The notes below the pieces were generated by a model, which saw only the letters and a program-made list of their open reading frames with translations, did no database searches and was not told where the DNA came from. Shown one piece after another: positions 38,301-52,000 of a stretch of DNA of 64,000 nt. The stretch's first letter is position 1. Every line of letters begins with the position of its first letter. Source of the stretch: Liolophura sinensis (taxonomy: Eukaryota; Mollusca; Polyplacophora; Chitonida; Chitonidae); assembly GCF_032854445.1 (NCBI RefSeq), contig NC_088302.1, forward strand, positions 54,654,046-54,718,045. Reading direction: 5' to 3'. The translations under genes were made by a program, and so were the position numbers.

Positions 38301-41300
38301 AAAGTCAGTATCTGTTGTGACCACCACGGGCACGAATAACAGTTCTGACACGCCTTGTCATGGACTGGATGAGACGCTGGATAGAGGCCTGGGGAATGTT
38401 CTGCCACTCCTCCTGCAAACATGCAACTTGCTCTTGAAGCGTTTGGGGTTGAGGTTGACGTTGGCGTAGACGTCGATCAAGTTCATCCCACAAATGCTCA
38501 ATTCGGTTAAGATCCGGGGAACGGGACGGCCAGGGTAGCACATTTACATTGTTTTCGGCGAGGAAGTCCCTTGTGACACGTGCCGTGTGCGGTCTGGCGT
38601 TGTCCTGCTGGAACAACTCCCGTTGAACGTCAATGACAGGTAAGAGGTGTGGCTGCAGGATGGTGTCTCGGTAGCGTACAGCCGTAAGATTTCCCTGAAC
38701 GTGGACAAGATTTGTACGACCAGTATACGATATTGCTGCCCACATCATCACACTCCCTCCACCAAATCTGTCCACTTGGCGTACGCAGTTAGGGGCATAA
38801 CGTTCGTGAGCACGTCTGTAAACCCGGTTTCTACCATCACGTCTCTGCAATAGGAATCTGGACTCATCACTGAACCAAATGCGTCGCCACTTGAGTAGAT
38901 TCCATGCAGTCACGTTGTTACACCATCGGAGGCGATTGGCGCGATGGTGAGGACGCAGCACGATCCCAACACAGGGCCTCCTGGCTCTCAGTCCATGTTC
39001 CCTCAGCCTGTTCCGCACTGTCTGACCTGATATCCTCCTCAGTCCCGGTATGCTGGCTGCTGTGCTTTCAGCTGTAGCACAATGGTCACGCAAATGGAGG
39101 ACCCTTATGTAGCGATCTTGGGCTGCTGTAGTGACACGTGGTCGACCTGAACACCGACGGTCATTTGCTGTCCCAGTATTGTTGTAGCGGGCAGCAAGCC
39201 GTGAAATCGTGCTCTGGCTGACGTGTAGACGCCTAGAAATGGACGATTGGGACTCTCCAGCTTGAAGTCTTCCAATGGCAATATTTCTTGTGACAGTGTC
39301 AAGACGTGGCATGTTGAATCAGCTTGAAAACACCACTTGAAAGACGCCGATTTCCGGCCCGAAGTTGCGGTTTCATAGTCTCACACTGCAGGCTTTCCAT
39401 GCGTAAGTTCGGCGTGTAAGATTGCACGTGATGCAGTGTGGTGCTGTATTTTTTACTTCTTCCAAAAACGGCCTCAAAACTCAAGATTTTCAACCAAGAA
39501 ATGTTTTGAGGAATAAAATGTGTGCTAACTGTGACTATTAACAATATTAAAACACAGTTTGCTCATGAAATGAAGACAAAATGTATTTATTTCATTTTAA
39601 AATAAAACAAAACACCTATGCGTTTCTTTTTTTGGATAGTATAGTTTGGTTGGGCTGATTTTTACATTTAGAAATACAGTAGAATCCTTGAAAGTGAAAA
39701 AAAAACACTCTGATAATATTTCACGTAAAAGGCAAATGGGTGCTTACCTTTTATCTTCACGACCCTCGGAGCTGGTGTCGTTACTGCGAAAGACAAAACA
39801 AACAGAGTAAAGCAAAACGGTTATCAAAAGTAAACACGTTTTGATAATGTTCTAAGAGCAAATTGTTAAGTAAGTAAAGGAAAACAGAAGTAGAAACCAA
39901 CGACGCTATGATATTGGGGTAATTTGAACTAATTTACAGTATCATTGATAACTCCGGTTGAATTAAGCGGATCTCACATATCCTAACCATTATCATTCGA
40001 GTTCGCCTTGGCCCATAAAACCCAAGAACAAAGCAAGGATTACATACATAGTATTTATACTTCCTCTGAAGACTTCGATGACAACCTGCCAATGACAGCA
40101 CGGTTGGTCAGCCAATCATGTCTCCCTTAAACCCACCAGCAAAGCCAAGCCAAGCCAAAATCAAGCGTCATAAACGACATTCGTCTACAAATTGTTCATA
40201 TCTGACAGTCGGCTCTATAAACATTTCTAAAGACAAGTGACACTAATCGCCCAGGAGGATATACAAAATCAGCTCAAGGGACATACGCTTCAACCACAGC
40301 TCCAATCTCTATATAGTATATTCTTGTGACTGCTTAGCAGTCGTCTCACCCCAGATTACCTAATAGTTGTGGATTTGCCTTGAAGACGGAGGCGGTAAAA
40401 GCACCACCGCAAACTTTCAGTTTTGTGTCCTTCGAACACGTTGATGTACAGTCCGCATTCGTAAACGGCCTGTGATTTTTATGTTTCTGACACGTGCATA
40501 TACCCCTGAAATACGAAAAGAATACTTTGTATAAATTTAACCATATAGTATACCATACATTACCCACCCATCACCCCAAACATTTACCCACCCTGAATGC
40601 CAAACATATACCCACTAAGAATCTCAACATTTACCCACCCAGAATCCCAGCATTTCCCACCCAGAATCCCAAACATTTACCCACCCAGAATTTCAAACAT
40701 TTACCCACCCAGAATTCCAACATTTACCCACCCAGAATCCCAACATTTACCCACCCTGAATACCAAACATTCACTAACCTGGACTCTCAACCATCAACGT
40801 AGAATTCCGTACATTAATCGCCCAGAATCCCAAACATTTAGCCAGGATCCCAAACAACAACCCAACCAGGATACCAAACATTTACCCACAAAGAATCCCA
40901 ACATTTACCCAGCCAGGATCCCGAACATTCACCCACCCAGGATAACAAACATTTACCCACCCAGGATTCCGAACATTTACTCACACAGGACCCCGAACAT
41001 TTACCCCCAAAGAATCACAACACCCACCCGTAATTACGAACATTTACCCACACAGGATCCCGAACATTTACCACAAAGAATTCCAATATCTACCCACCCA
41101 TGATCACAAACATTTACCCACCCAGGATCACAAACATTTACCCACCCAGGATCACAAACATTTACCCACCCAGGATCACAAACATTTACCCACCCAGGAT
41201 CACAAACATTTACCCACCCAGGATCACAAACATTTAGCCACACAGGATCACAAACATTTACCCACACAGGATCACAAACATTTACCCACCCAGGATCACA

Positions 41301-44300
41301 AACATTTACCCACACAGGATCACAAACATTTACCCACCCAGGATCAGAATTTAATTTAATTCTTTATTTATTTAACGAGGATTTCTCACAGCCTAATGGC
41401 TACTACGGAGATCTCCTCAAAGCATCAATTAACAGCATAATAGCTAACGAAGTACTTATACATAAATATGGGAATATATATTTCAGATAACGGAATATAA
41501 GTTGAAATAAATTAATTATTATTTACAATGTTAACATCGTTATTACCATTACCATGGTCATAAAATCTTTCTGTGTCATTGATAAATTTATGTACACATT
41601 GAAAAACAAGTTTATTATCTTCGTAATTTAGATCTTTAGAGCCAAGCAAAAGTATATTACATATATATCGTGAACATTGTGGAATAAAAACAACATAATT
41701 TACACCAGGTGAAATAATTTGTGTGAGGGTATGTAGCATGTGCTTCCTATGAGTGGCAAGTTGAGAGCAAATAAAAAAAAATGAAAGGTATCTTCACATG
41801 TATTATTACAGTAATGGCAAGTAGTATCTTCAATAATACTATACTTAAAAAGGTCTGCCCGAAGAGCACTGAGTCCCATTCTCGTTCTGCAGTGCTGGGC
41901 AGATGAAAAGTTGCTAAAGTCATTATATAACGACATTAAATCACTAGACGTGTAGTAATAATTGGTGAAGATAGAAATTTTTGAAGTTCTTTAATTGAAG
42001 AATGGCGAATATGTTTAGGTAAATTATTCCAGTCCAAAGTTGTTTTCGGGAGGAAGGAAGATTTGTACATACTGAGGCGGCATCTAAATATACGTAAATT
42101 TTCACTATACCTTAACTTATATGTATTATACTCTGTTGATCGTCTTGGTAATAGGGACTGTAGGTAAGGTGGGGAAAGCCCATTTACAATTTTAAAAAAT
42201 AGCAGAATCCTATGTTGTCTACGCCGAACATATAGTGGTGTCCAATTATGTTCACTCAGCAGAACTTTATCTGATGTACGACGCATACCACTTGTACAAA
42301 GCAAAGCTTCGCGCCGTTGAACATCTTCCAGTTTTTGGGGAAGCGCAATACTACAGTTATCATATAATATGTCGCCATACTCTATTGTAGATCTAATGAG
42401 GCTATTATGTAAGGTTATTAAACACTTCCTTGTTAATATCCTCTTCACTCTATTTATAATACCTAATTTCTTATTACATATTTTTACGAGTAATCTTATA
42501 TGTTCGTCCCATTTACCATCGTGCTGTAGAATGATACCAAGGTGTTTATGGTTCTGAACGCTCTTCACTGCAATACCATCTAAATACAGTTTTGGGTACA
42601 TTGGGTTCTTTTTTAAGGAAACAAGTAAGTATACAGCTTTCTGTGCATTAAATGTTATCAGCCACTGTTTGGCCCATTGTAACAAGCGACCTACATCTCG
42701 ATTTATTTTATTTTCAGATGTAATAAACTCAGTCATCTCTTCGGACAAAGATGTATCATCAGCAAAAATATTGATATTATATTCAATGTTCACATTTATG
42801 TCATTTACAAAAATCAGGAAAAGAAGCGTTCCTAGAACAGAGCCTTGTGGAACTCCACTTTGAATAGAATATATGTCTGAATCAACTCCGTTTAAACAAG
42901 CTTAATTTTTCTATCAGATAAATAATTCTTAATCGATGTCAGTAATGGGTCCCCAACACCAAACTGTCTCAACTTAAACAAAAGACCCTCATGTCAGACG
43001 TTATCAAAAGCCTTGCTTACATCTAGGAAAACTAAACACGTATCATTACCACTGTCCAGACTTCTGTATGCATCGTGTACAATTTTAGTTAACTGACATA
43101 TTGTCGAGTCGCCACGTTTAAATCCAGAATTATTCGATATTAGAAGGTTATGGTTAATACAATATTCATACAAGTGCTTATATACTACTTTTTCCATCAC
43201 TTTAGAGAGAGAGGGCTGTGAAGAAACTGGTCTGTAACCTTGACATATCATGTCTATCTCCTTTTTCAAAGACAGGGCATACTCTAGATAGTTTCCAAGC
43301 TGATGGAAAGACTCCTGACTGAAGTGAGAAATTAAATAGTTTAGTGAGACAAGGTGCTATATTTTCCGCTGTATTACTGAGCATGAAATTACTAATTCCA
43401 TCGGCACCAAAAGCTTTCCTAATATTTAGTTTGGACAGAAAATCAGCTACTTCCCTTTCATTTGTTTGTATACAACTAAGGCGTGCAGCAATATAATAGG
43501 TCAATGGAGGTAAAACTGGTATTACTGACGGAAGAGCTGAATGGCTTACAAAAATCTAACGAACTCATTAAGCTTTTCAGTATCACTTGATACATTTTTA
43601 TCGTTAACAATTAAAGAAGGAACAGGTGGTTTCGCTTTTGAACCCATCAGAGATTTCATTATAGACCAATAAAACTTGGTATCTTTAGTTTTTCACCATA
43701 TCTTAATATTGCTTTTCTCTTAGTGGTATTAGCTTCACGCCAAGATAAATAAAATCGAAATCTGTCTTCCTCAGACTTACTCCTCTTAAATTTTTTAAAA
43801 CATCTATTTCTTATACTTAATTTATAATGACCATCATTTGTCATCCATGGTTTATCCCTTGGTCGTATTATCACTTGCTTATTTGGTAGTGCATCCGCAC
43901 AACAAGATAAGAAAAGATTGTTCCAAACATACAGTTTATCATCCATATCATCCAATATGTCACACAAGGACAGGGAGTGTTAGAGATAACTGACTGAAGC
44001 TGTATTAAGTCAGCACATTTAAAATCCCATATGTGTCTTTTATATGCTTTTGGTTTATTATTTACCAGAATATTTAAGGTACAATATACAGAACAGTGGT
44101 CAAGATTGACCACTGGCGAAGCTACTCCATATTCAGTTACATAACCGATACTATCTGTTATGATTAAATCTAAAATATATGAAGTTCCATTGCTATATCT
44201 CGTGGGCTCATTAATTACCTGAAATAAATTTTTACTTGTAATAATATCAAACAACTTCATTTTTAGTTCACTCTTATCGTGGTATTTGGACCAATCAACA

Positions 44301-47300
44301 CACCTATCATTAAAACCACCCATAATTATCAAGGCGTCTGGATTTTCAGTCAGTGCTGAGTTGACTAGAAGTTAACTAGAAACTCATCCTGTGTTTGTGA
44401 AGACTGGTTCGGGGGACGATAGCCAACGGAACAAAATATATGTTTATTATTTATTTATTTGATTGTTGTTTTACACCGTACTCAAGAATATTTCACTTAT
44501 ACGACGGCGGCCAGCATTATGGTGGGAGGAAACCGGGCAGAGCCCGGGGAAAACCCACGACCATCCGCAGGTTGTTGTCAGACCTTCCCACTTACGGCTG
44601 GAGAGGAAGCCAGCATGAGCTGGACTTGAACTCACAGCGACCGTATATGTTTATTAGACTGTTTGATTGAAATCCATAACATTTCATAGTCATTTTCTAA
44701 ATCCCCTCTACGCATAGCACTAAATGATGACTTATAATAAATCGCTACTCCACCCCCACGACGGTCTCTATCTTTGCGTTCTATACAGTATCCATTTAGG
44801 TTCACTATTTCATCGGGTATATCAGAACTAAGCCAGGTTTCTGAGGCACATATAACATCATAATTATATCGCTTACATAACAAGGTGTAGGCCTCGTCCA
44901 GAGGAGAGGTTGTCCTTACTTTGAGCAAGTAAGCTCCGAGCATTAAAGTGACAAATTTTTTAATTATGCTGATATGACGGCCATGGATTTACATGTATGT
45001 CTCCACATCTAAGTAATAAAGTCATATGTATAGTTAAAAAGTAATGTTGATTACAGAGCGTAGAAAGAACAGCAATAATAGACCAAGACATGAACTCTGT
45101 GCTATAATTGCTCAGCAAAGATGCTCGTAAATCTTCAGTAACATTCGATTTTTTTCATAATATAAAAAATTATTCCATGCCCCAGTTGCCACCCTATACT
45201 GATTTAAGTCACCCATGATGTATATAGGGATAGGTATAAAGGAAGCACATGCTCGGAAACTCCACTAACCATGGTAGGGAATATCATTAGTTTATAAGTA
45301 TTTAATGGACCTAATTTCACGAGTTGATTAACTTCTAATCTATAACGATAATTAACATAAGATATACATATTTCACATGTACTTGTAAGTAAATGTGGTA
45401 TTAAGTTAATTATCTGACGTATTAAACAGTATAACATGAGTGACCACCAGGAAGTATCGAGGAATAGTAATTGGTATAGTTATCAGAAACATTCACATAG
45501 CATACAAAGATGAGGAATGTAAGGGTGAGGAAATACTTACAGTTAGCCTTCCAGAGCGCAATGTGTTATTACATGATCATAAATCTAGTGTTTAGCTTAT
45601 CAGAACCGTGATCAGGCACCAATTGGTTAATGTCATTGCTGTTTACAATGATGAATAGATACAAGTTGGTGAACACATATACATGCATTTGGTTCTATCT
45701 ATACACTACGAAAAATAGTCGTAGAAAATATGAACAACTGTATCGATATACATGTACTTGAAATCAGGATTGGAGAATGGATTTTATTAGAAGAGCCAGT
45801 ATATTTATAATAGAGGCCATTGATACACATGCATTGGCATTTGCACGGGCTATTTAGTGCATCAGAAACATTTAACCACCCAGGATCCCGAACATTTACC
45901 CACTAAGAATCCCAACATTTACCCACCCAGAATCCCAAATATTTACCGAACCAGAATCCCAACATTTACCCTCCAAAAATCCCACATGATCCGAAACACT
46001 TACCCACCCAGGATCCCAAACATTTACCCACCCAGAATCCCAAATATTTACCCACCCAGAATCCCAACATTTACCCTCCAAAAATCCCACATGATCCGAA
46101 ACACTTACCCACCCAGGACCCTAAACATTTACCCACCCAGAATCCCAAATATTTACCCACCCAGAATCCCAACATTTACCCACCCAGAATCCCAAACATT
46201 TACCCTCCAAAAATCCCACATGATCCGAAACACTTACCCACCCAGGATCCTAAACATTTACCCACCCAGAATCCCAACATTTACCCACCCAGAATCCCAA
46301 ACATTTACCCTCCAAAAATCCCACATGATCCGAAACACTTACCCACCCAGGATCCCAAACATTTACCCACTAAGAATCACAACATTTACCCTCCAAAAAC
46401 CCCACTTGATCCGAAACACTTACCCACCCTGAATCCCAAATATGACCAATCGAAGAAGTTTAAATAGTTCTTTTTTCTTTACCATTGTAATTTCTTTACA
46501 CGATCATGTATTTGTTGATATTGTCATCATAGGAATGGAAATCTATATAAGCAATGAGAAACTTTGATCATGTAATACCAATACAGTCGTGCATCAGACA
46601 ATGCGAATATGAGTTGACAATATTGTCACATGTGATTACAAATACACAATAACACCTCGCTTCTTCTATAGTATTCCATGACAGGTTCATCTCTCCAACC
46701 TGCCTACTACCAGAAATGTTTCCACTGGAAATTTCCATGATAAAAAAAGAGAGAGAGAGAGGAAAAAAAAACAATGATACCAAACAACAACAACCCCCAC
46801 CCCCCTCAAAAAAATCAATAAGGAAAGGAAATAAATGGCACAAATCTTTTTCATGTATATGTAATACCGTACCCTTTTTGGATGGCAGCAAATGGGTGAT
46901 TGTTGCGGTGACAGATATTAATACACTCAACAGGGGAAGCGGACATGTCAAACACATGTGTGAAGGCAAACTTCCGGTTATGCAATGCCTGGTCGTTGTT
47001 AAGGAACAAGGAATAGCATTTAAATGCAGCTGGAAGAAAAAAACAAAAAACAGACATCCCATTTATTTATTTATTTATTTATTTATTATTTTATTTAACT
47101 TTTTAAAATTTTTATTTATACACCAGTATGAATTTGATATTTTTAATGCCCTACTCAGAAACGACAGATGTGAGTTTTATGTGGACTGAGAGCGGAACTT
47201 CCCATAGATAACCACAATCAAACCATAATCAAGTACCCATCCGAGCTAACTGAATTCGAACGTCACAAGGGCAATCGACTGGAGTGTAAACATTTTAGGC

Positions 47301-49060
47301 GGGCGAGTCAGAGACATATACAACTTTCCCTCTCCCCAACGCTATCTATAACGTCCTAAATAACAGTACAAAAGAATCCCCCAGCAGGGCACAAATTTGG
47401 ATATAAACTTATGGCAGAAGGTGAGATACATGATTATATGTTGTTCTAGCCTTTCACAACTATGTCAACAGATCTGAGCTACAATCAATATAGGCCTACA
47501 TGTATTTTGTTTCCACAGATTTTAGAGTCGTGGAATGGTGAAAATCTTATCCCTCTATATCACTTTAATTTGGCCATGAATGTATTCATCTTGTCCCTGC
47601 GTTATAGTGTCGAGCATATACAAATTATATGTAAACAGTGTGCAAATGGCATTATGTGACAGACCTAAGTCTGAGAATGAATGTTAATTAACCGGGTGTC
47701 GGATCACCAAAACCCGAAAGTGACTGTATCTTCTTCGCAATTCATGTTGGAGACATGGAAGCAACATGCTCTGATATATCCCAAAACTCGGAACCAGAAG
47801 TAATTTAACAGGAAGTGACGTTGTCTTAACCAGAAATGCCAGCTTGGATCCCGTCATCGCTGCTTTAGCAACTACATTTAATACTGATATTCTTAGTTGT
47901 CATTGCAGCAAATCGTGATATCTAGAGATCTATCACGACAGACACGTAATTTCACAACATCTGACCAATGACGCACGCACAGTTGAAAAGTAATAGTTTA
48001 TGGTTTTATTGTTTTCTCTTTTACTTTTTGTTAATACTTTCTTCTTCTTTAGGCTGTGTGCTCTTTTATACGCACTCTTCTGTGGAAAGTGTCAACTCAC
48101 TAATATGTTAACTAGTTGTCTTTCGAAATCCTTACGAATGTTGAGCACACAGAACATTTAGGCCTTGGTAGATCTTGGAGTTTCGGTTATGAACCGATAT
48201 TTGGCAATGTTTTTTTTTAGAGTTTTTGCTTTGTTCCCTAATTTTTACATGAAATATATACATTATTGAATTCATCAAAACTATAAAATATAACATGTGC
48301 TCGCCAATGCATGGACAGCTATAATGTTGTTCCTGTCGCGTAAAAACCACGATGGGACCATTCCAGGTCGAGCCACGTCTGACACATGAATTAAGCTGTA
48401 GGTTCAAATCAAACTACATTTAGTTCCTGCTTGTCCGCCAGGATGTAAGTCGGGCACAGGCCCAGATGCGGAGGCCTTCTGTCAGGGGGTCAGCCAAGGA
48501 CGGGCCCAGGTGCGGAGGCCTTCCGTCAAAGGGTCAGCCAAGCACGGGCCCAGGTGCGGAGGCCTTCCGTTAGGAGGTCACCCAGGCGCAGGCCCAGTGC
48601 GGAGGCCTTCCCAGAGCTGCGTTCCAGGTCTTGCACACATACAAATCTGACTGCAGTCGTATAAACGAAATGTTCTTCAGTATAGCGCAAAATCGTCAAT
48701 CAAAGTGATAAATTAAAAGCTATTTAAATAATCACAACGAACTCTAAAAATTTAATGCCGATTATAAATTCAAATAGTACGAGAGTTAACTGTGTTGATG
48801 GACAAAAATAATCAGGTAATAAAAAAAATATTTTCAAACAATCATTAAAGAGGGCAATATGCTTATATTGTCCGATATATAATCAGACTACATAGATGTA
48901 TATACGCATTCATATGAAGGTTGTACTTTCTACAAATTTATACTACAATACTGTGTATACTATGTTTTCATGGCACAGTTATTCAATATCTTGACTAAAG
49001 ACCAGCAATTGGAAGAATGACATAATATTTGTGAACATGACACCTGCAAGTTATTATTAT

Positions 49061-49091
<31 letters not shown>

Positions 49092-52000
49092 TGATTGTTC
49101 TATTACGCCGTACTCAAAAATATATCACTTAAACAACGTTAGTCAGCATTATGGTGGAGGAAGCCGGGCAGATCTCGGAGGAAAACCACGACCATCCGTC
49201 CGCCCTGCAAGTTGAATTATCTGCGAGTTACACTACATATACATCTAATCAACGTGTGCCGATGATACATACTGGTACTTAGGAGAGGTCCCAAACTTCC
49301 TTTTGAATTATACTTGGAGGGATCTATCAATGAATTTCCACACAGACAAACCGAATACGGCAAGTCTACGCAAAACATTTTGTCCACACAGTCTCTGGTC
49401 ACTGGAACCTGATAGTTATCATTGAAGTTGCTCGTCTGCTTGCAGCCACAACGTTGCCTGCAAGAGAGGACCATATACAGTTTGAACAGTCCAATTTGTC
49501 AACTACAGCAACCTTAATGCAGTCTGGATGCAACCATAGACTCAATTCACAAGCTGATTTCGTTCCCGTCTAAAATTATAGTTCAAGTTAAGGGATACAG
49601 TTTCCACTGCTGATGATGTGATAGGATATCAGACTTTCAACAAACAGTTGCATATATTTTGTTTTGTACTGGTTTGGACTTTATACCAAAATGTGAATTT
49701 ATGAAAAGCAAAGATCTTTAACAAACTTTGTACAAGGTCAACTTACGTATATATAAACGCAAAGTAGCGGGTTCCTTTGTTAATGCAGTGCTGATATCTA
49801 CATTTTTCAGTCCTTTTGTTCTCTCCTTCTGGGTACAGTTCTTTCCAGTGCTCCCTGCTAACATCTGCACAATCGTAACCTGAAACGCAAATCAATTAAA
49901 ATGTTATAAATATCACTGACATTTTTCAAGTTGTAAAAGGACTTAATACACGTTAGCTGCTCATGGATTGTCGACGGCATGACCTTGCACCAATAACCTC
50001 ACAAAAAACTTTTTATTTTTGCCTAGCAGCAATGAAAGACAGAGTCTCCTGAGCGACTAGAACCTATATTACCATGATAGGGGGAGAGTATTTTTAACTC
50101 AAGGAACGATGACGAAGTTTTCGTATGTTGCAGATAATCCTAATCATCAATTGTTGATCTCTGTCTGTTATGGATTTTTAAAACTTAAAAGAAGCTTCAA
50201 AGAATAAATATGTAACATTTTGAGAAGAGAGGAGAGGTGTGGCGAAACGAGAAGGGGATTCAAGTCCGCAAAGGAGAGTTCTAGCAGCATGATTGAGCAG
50301 TCTTTTTATTTGTGTATTAATTTGATTGGTGTTTTACGCCGTACTCAAGAATATTTCACTTACACGACGGCAACCAGCATTGTGGTGGGAGGAAACCAGG
50401 CAGAGCCCGGGGAAACCCACGACCATCTGCAGGTTGCTGGCAGACCTTCTCACGTACGGCCGGAGATGAAGCCACTATCACCTGGACTTGAACTCACAAC
50501 CACCGCATTGGTGAGATGCCTCTGGGTGATTGCGCCGTGCTGGCGTGCTAACCCCCTCGGGCACGGAGGGCCCCAGCAGCCTTTTTGAAAAGCGTTATAC
50601 TCCGGGTCGCTTAAAACTTTAGTGTTACTTTTAACAGTGCAGCACACCACGATGAGTGATTGCATTTCCAAAAATTTTTGTATCTGATCAGTTTTATCAA
50701 GTGTTAATGTTTCAACAATCTTTAAAGGTGTTCATATTCCAAGTGCATTAAAGGTATTAATTTTTAAAACTTTGTCAAGTGTATGTTTAAGGTGTTGACG
50801 ACTTATAAAAAACGATAATTATTTGTAGACAGTGGTTACTCAACATTTGGGATATGCCTAACAAGATTCACGTCTGCATCATGTTGGCTACACTTGAGTT
50901 AGTAGACCAGTTGGTCTGATTTCAATATTATTTGACCGGCCCGGATAGTTGGTAGAGCGTCCGCTTCGGGACCGGTAGATCCAGGATCAATGCTTGATCG
51001 AGTCACACCTAAGACTTTAAAAGAGGAAGTTGTAACTTCCTCGCTTGGCGTTCAGCATGAAGGGGATAGTGCAACGACTGGTTGACCCGTATCAGTATAA
51101 TGGCTCGGGCGGGGCGGCTTGCTTGCCTTCGGTAAGTCGTCTCAGTGAGGCAGCACTAAATAAAAGAGCGGTGGAAATCCGTCCTGCAACAAGGAGGCAC
51201 ATTACACGTACATGTACCCTAATGATTCCTTCGTCGTCATATGACTGAAAAATTGTTTGAGAACGACGTTAAACCCCAAGCACTCACTCACTCAATATTA
51301 TTTCCTTACGATATACATGAGTTTGCGTATAACGTTATGGTATCAAGGGAATTGTTTTTGTAGTAACTTTCGGCAAATTTAAGCACAGATCTATTCTGGA
51401 GTTCTCCTTTGAAAGAAAAATGTTACCTTTATTATCCACTGGCTTAGCTACGTTCCGCACAAACTTGACAGCAGCTTTTAGAGCTGCCTGAAAATAGTTC
51501 TTTTCACCGGCTCCATAGCAATCGCACACAGGGGGCTCTATCCATCGACATACTATTGCGCAGTTACCCTCACCAGGTCTCATAGGGCTACCGCAGCCAC
51601 ACCATCGCCTGAGGAACAACAAAAACAGGGGATAAGATTGCACGTTTACTTTTCAACCGAGTGGGAATGTCATGTCTGGTGATTTCAGCTTTTGTGACAC
51701 AGCTTACACGGGCCAACACGCCGGGAATTGGTTTCAAATTAACTATCTGGCCTGCTGATTTCAGCTTTTGTGACACAGCTTACACGGGCCAACACGCCGG
51801 GAATTGGTTTCAAATTAACTATCTGGCCTGCTGATTTCAGCTTTTGTGACACAGCTTACACGGGCCAACACGCCGGGAATTGGTTTCAAATTAACTATCT
51901 GGCCAGCATCATCATTAACAATAAGCGGCCCACAAATAAACCACACAATTTTTAATGTTATTTGTTTAATATCAAGACGATGTTGTGCCCTGCATTCCCG

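Larger units (their letters stand above)
41350..45860 (-). mobile_element. Decayed CR1/Jockey-like LINE, probably full length
   Basis: Non-LTR retrotransposon of about 4.5 kb, including a 0.2-kb nested SINE, in WSC-gene intron 6. The 3' end on the minus strand is an A-rich tail (AAATAAATAAAGAATTAAAT). The flanks share ATCAGAA at 41343-41349 and 45861-45867. Joining the flanks restores a normal 24-bp repeat unit, which confirms both borders. Endonuclease and reverse transcriptase sequences are recognisable but broken by frameshifts and stops. No separate ORF1 is visible in the 0.85 kb upstream of the endonuclease. Confidence 0.93.

Noticed and set aside
40572-46445. Regular short repeats with spacer-like variation, superficially CRISPR-like
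   Set aside because: Units are contiguous 24-bp minisatellite copies without true spacers, inside an animal gene intron.
46568-47189. Plus-strand 157-codon and minus 164-codon frames over WSC exon 6
   Set aside because: Only the frame joining exon 5 and exon 7 in phase carries the WSC pattern; the others are shadows.
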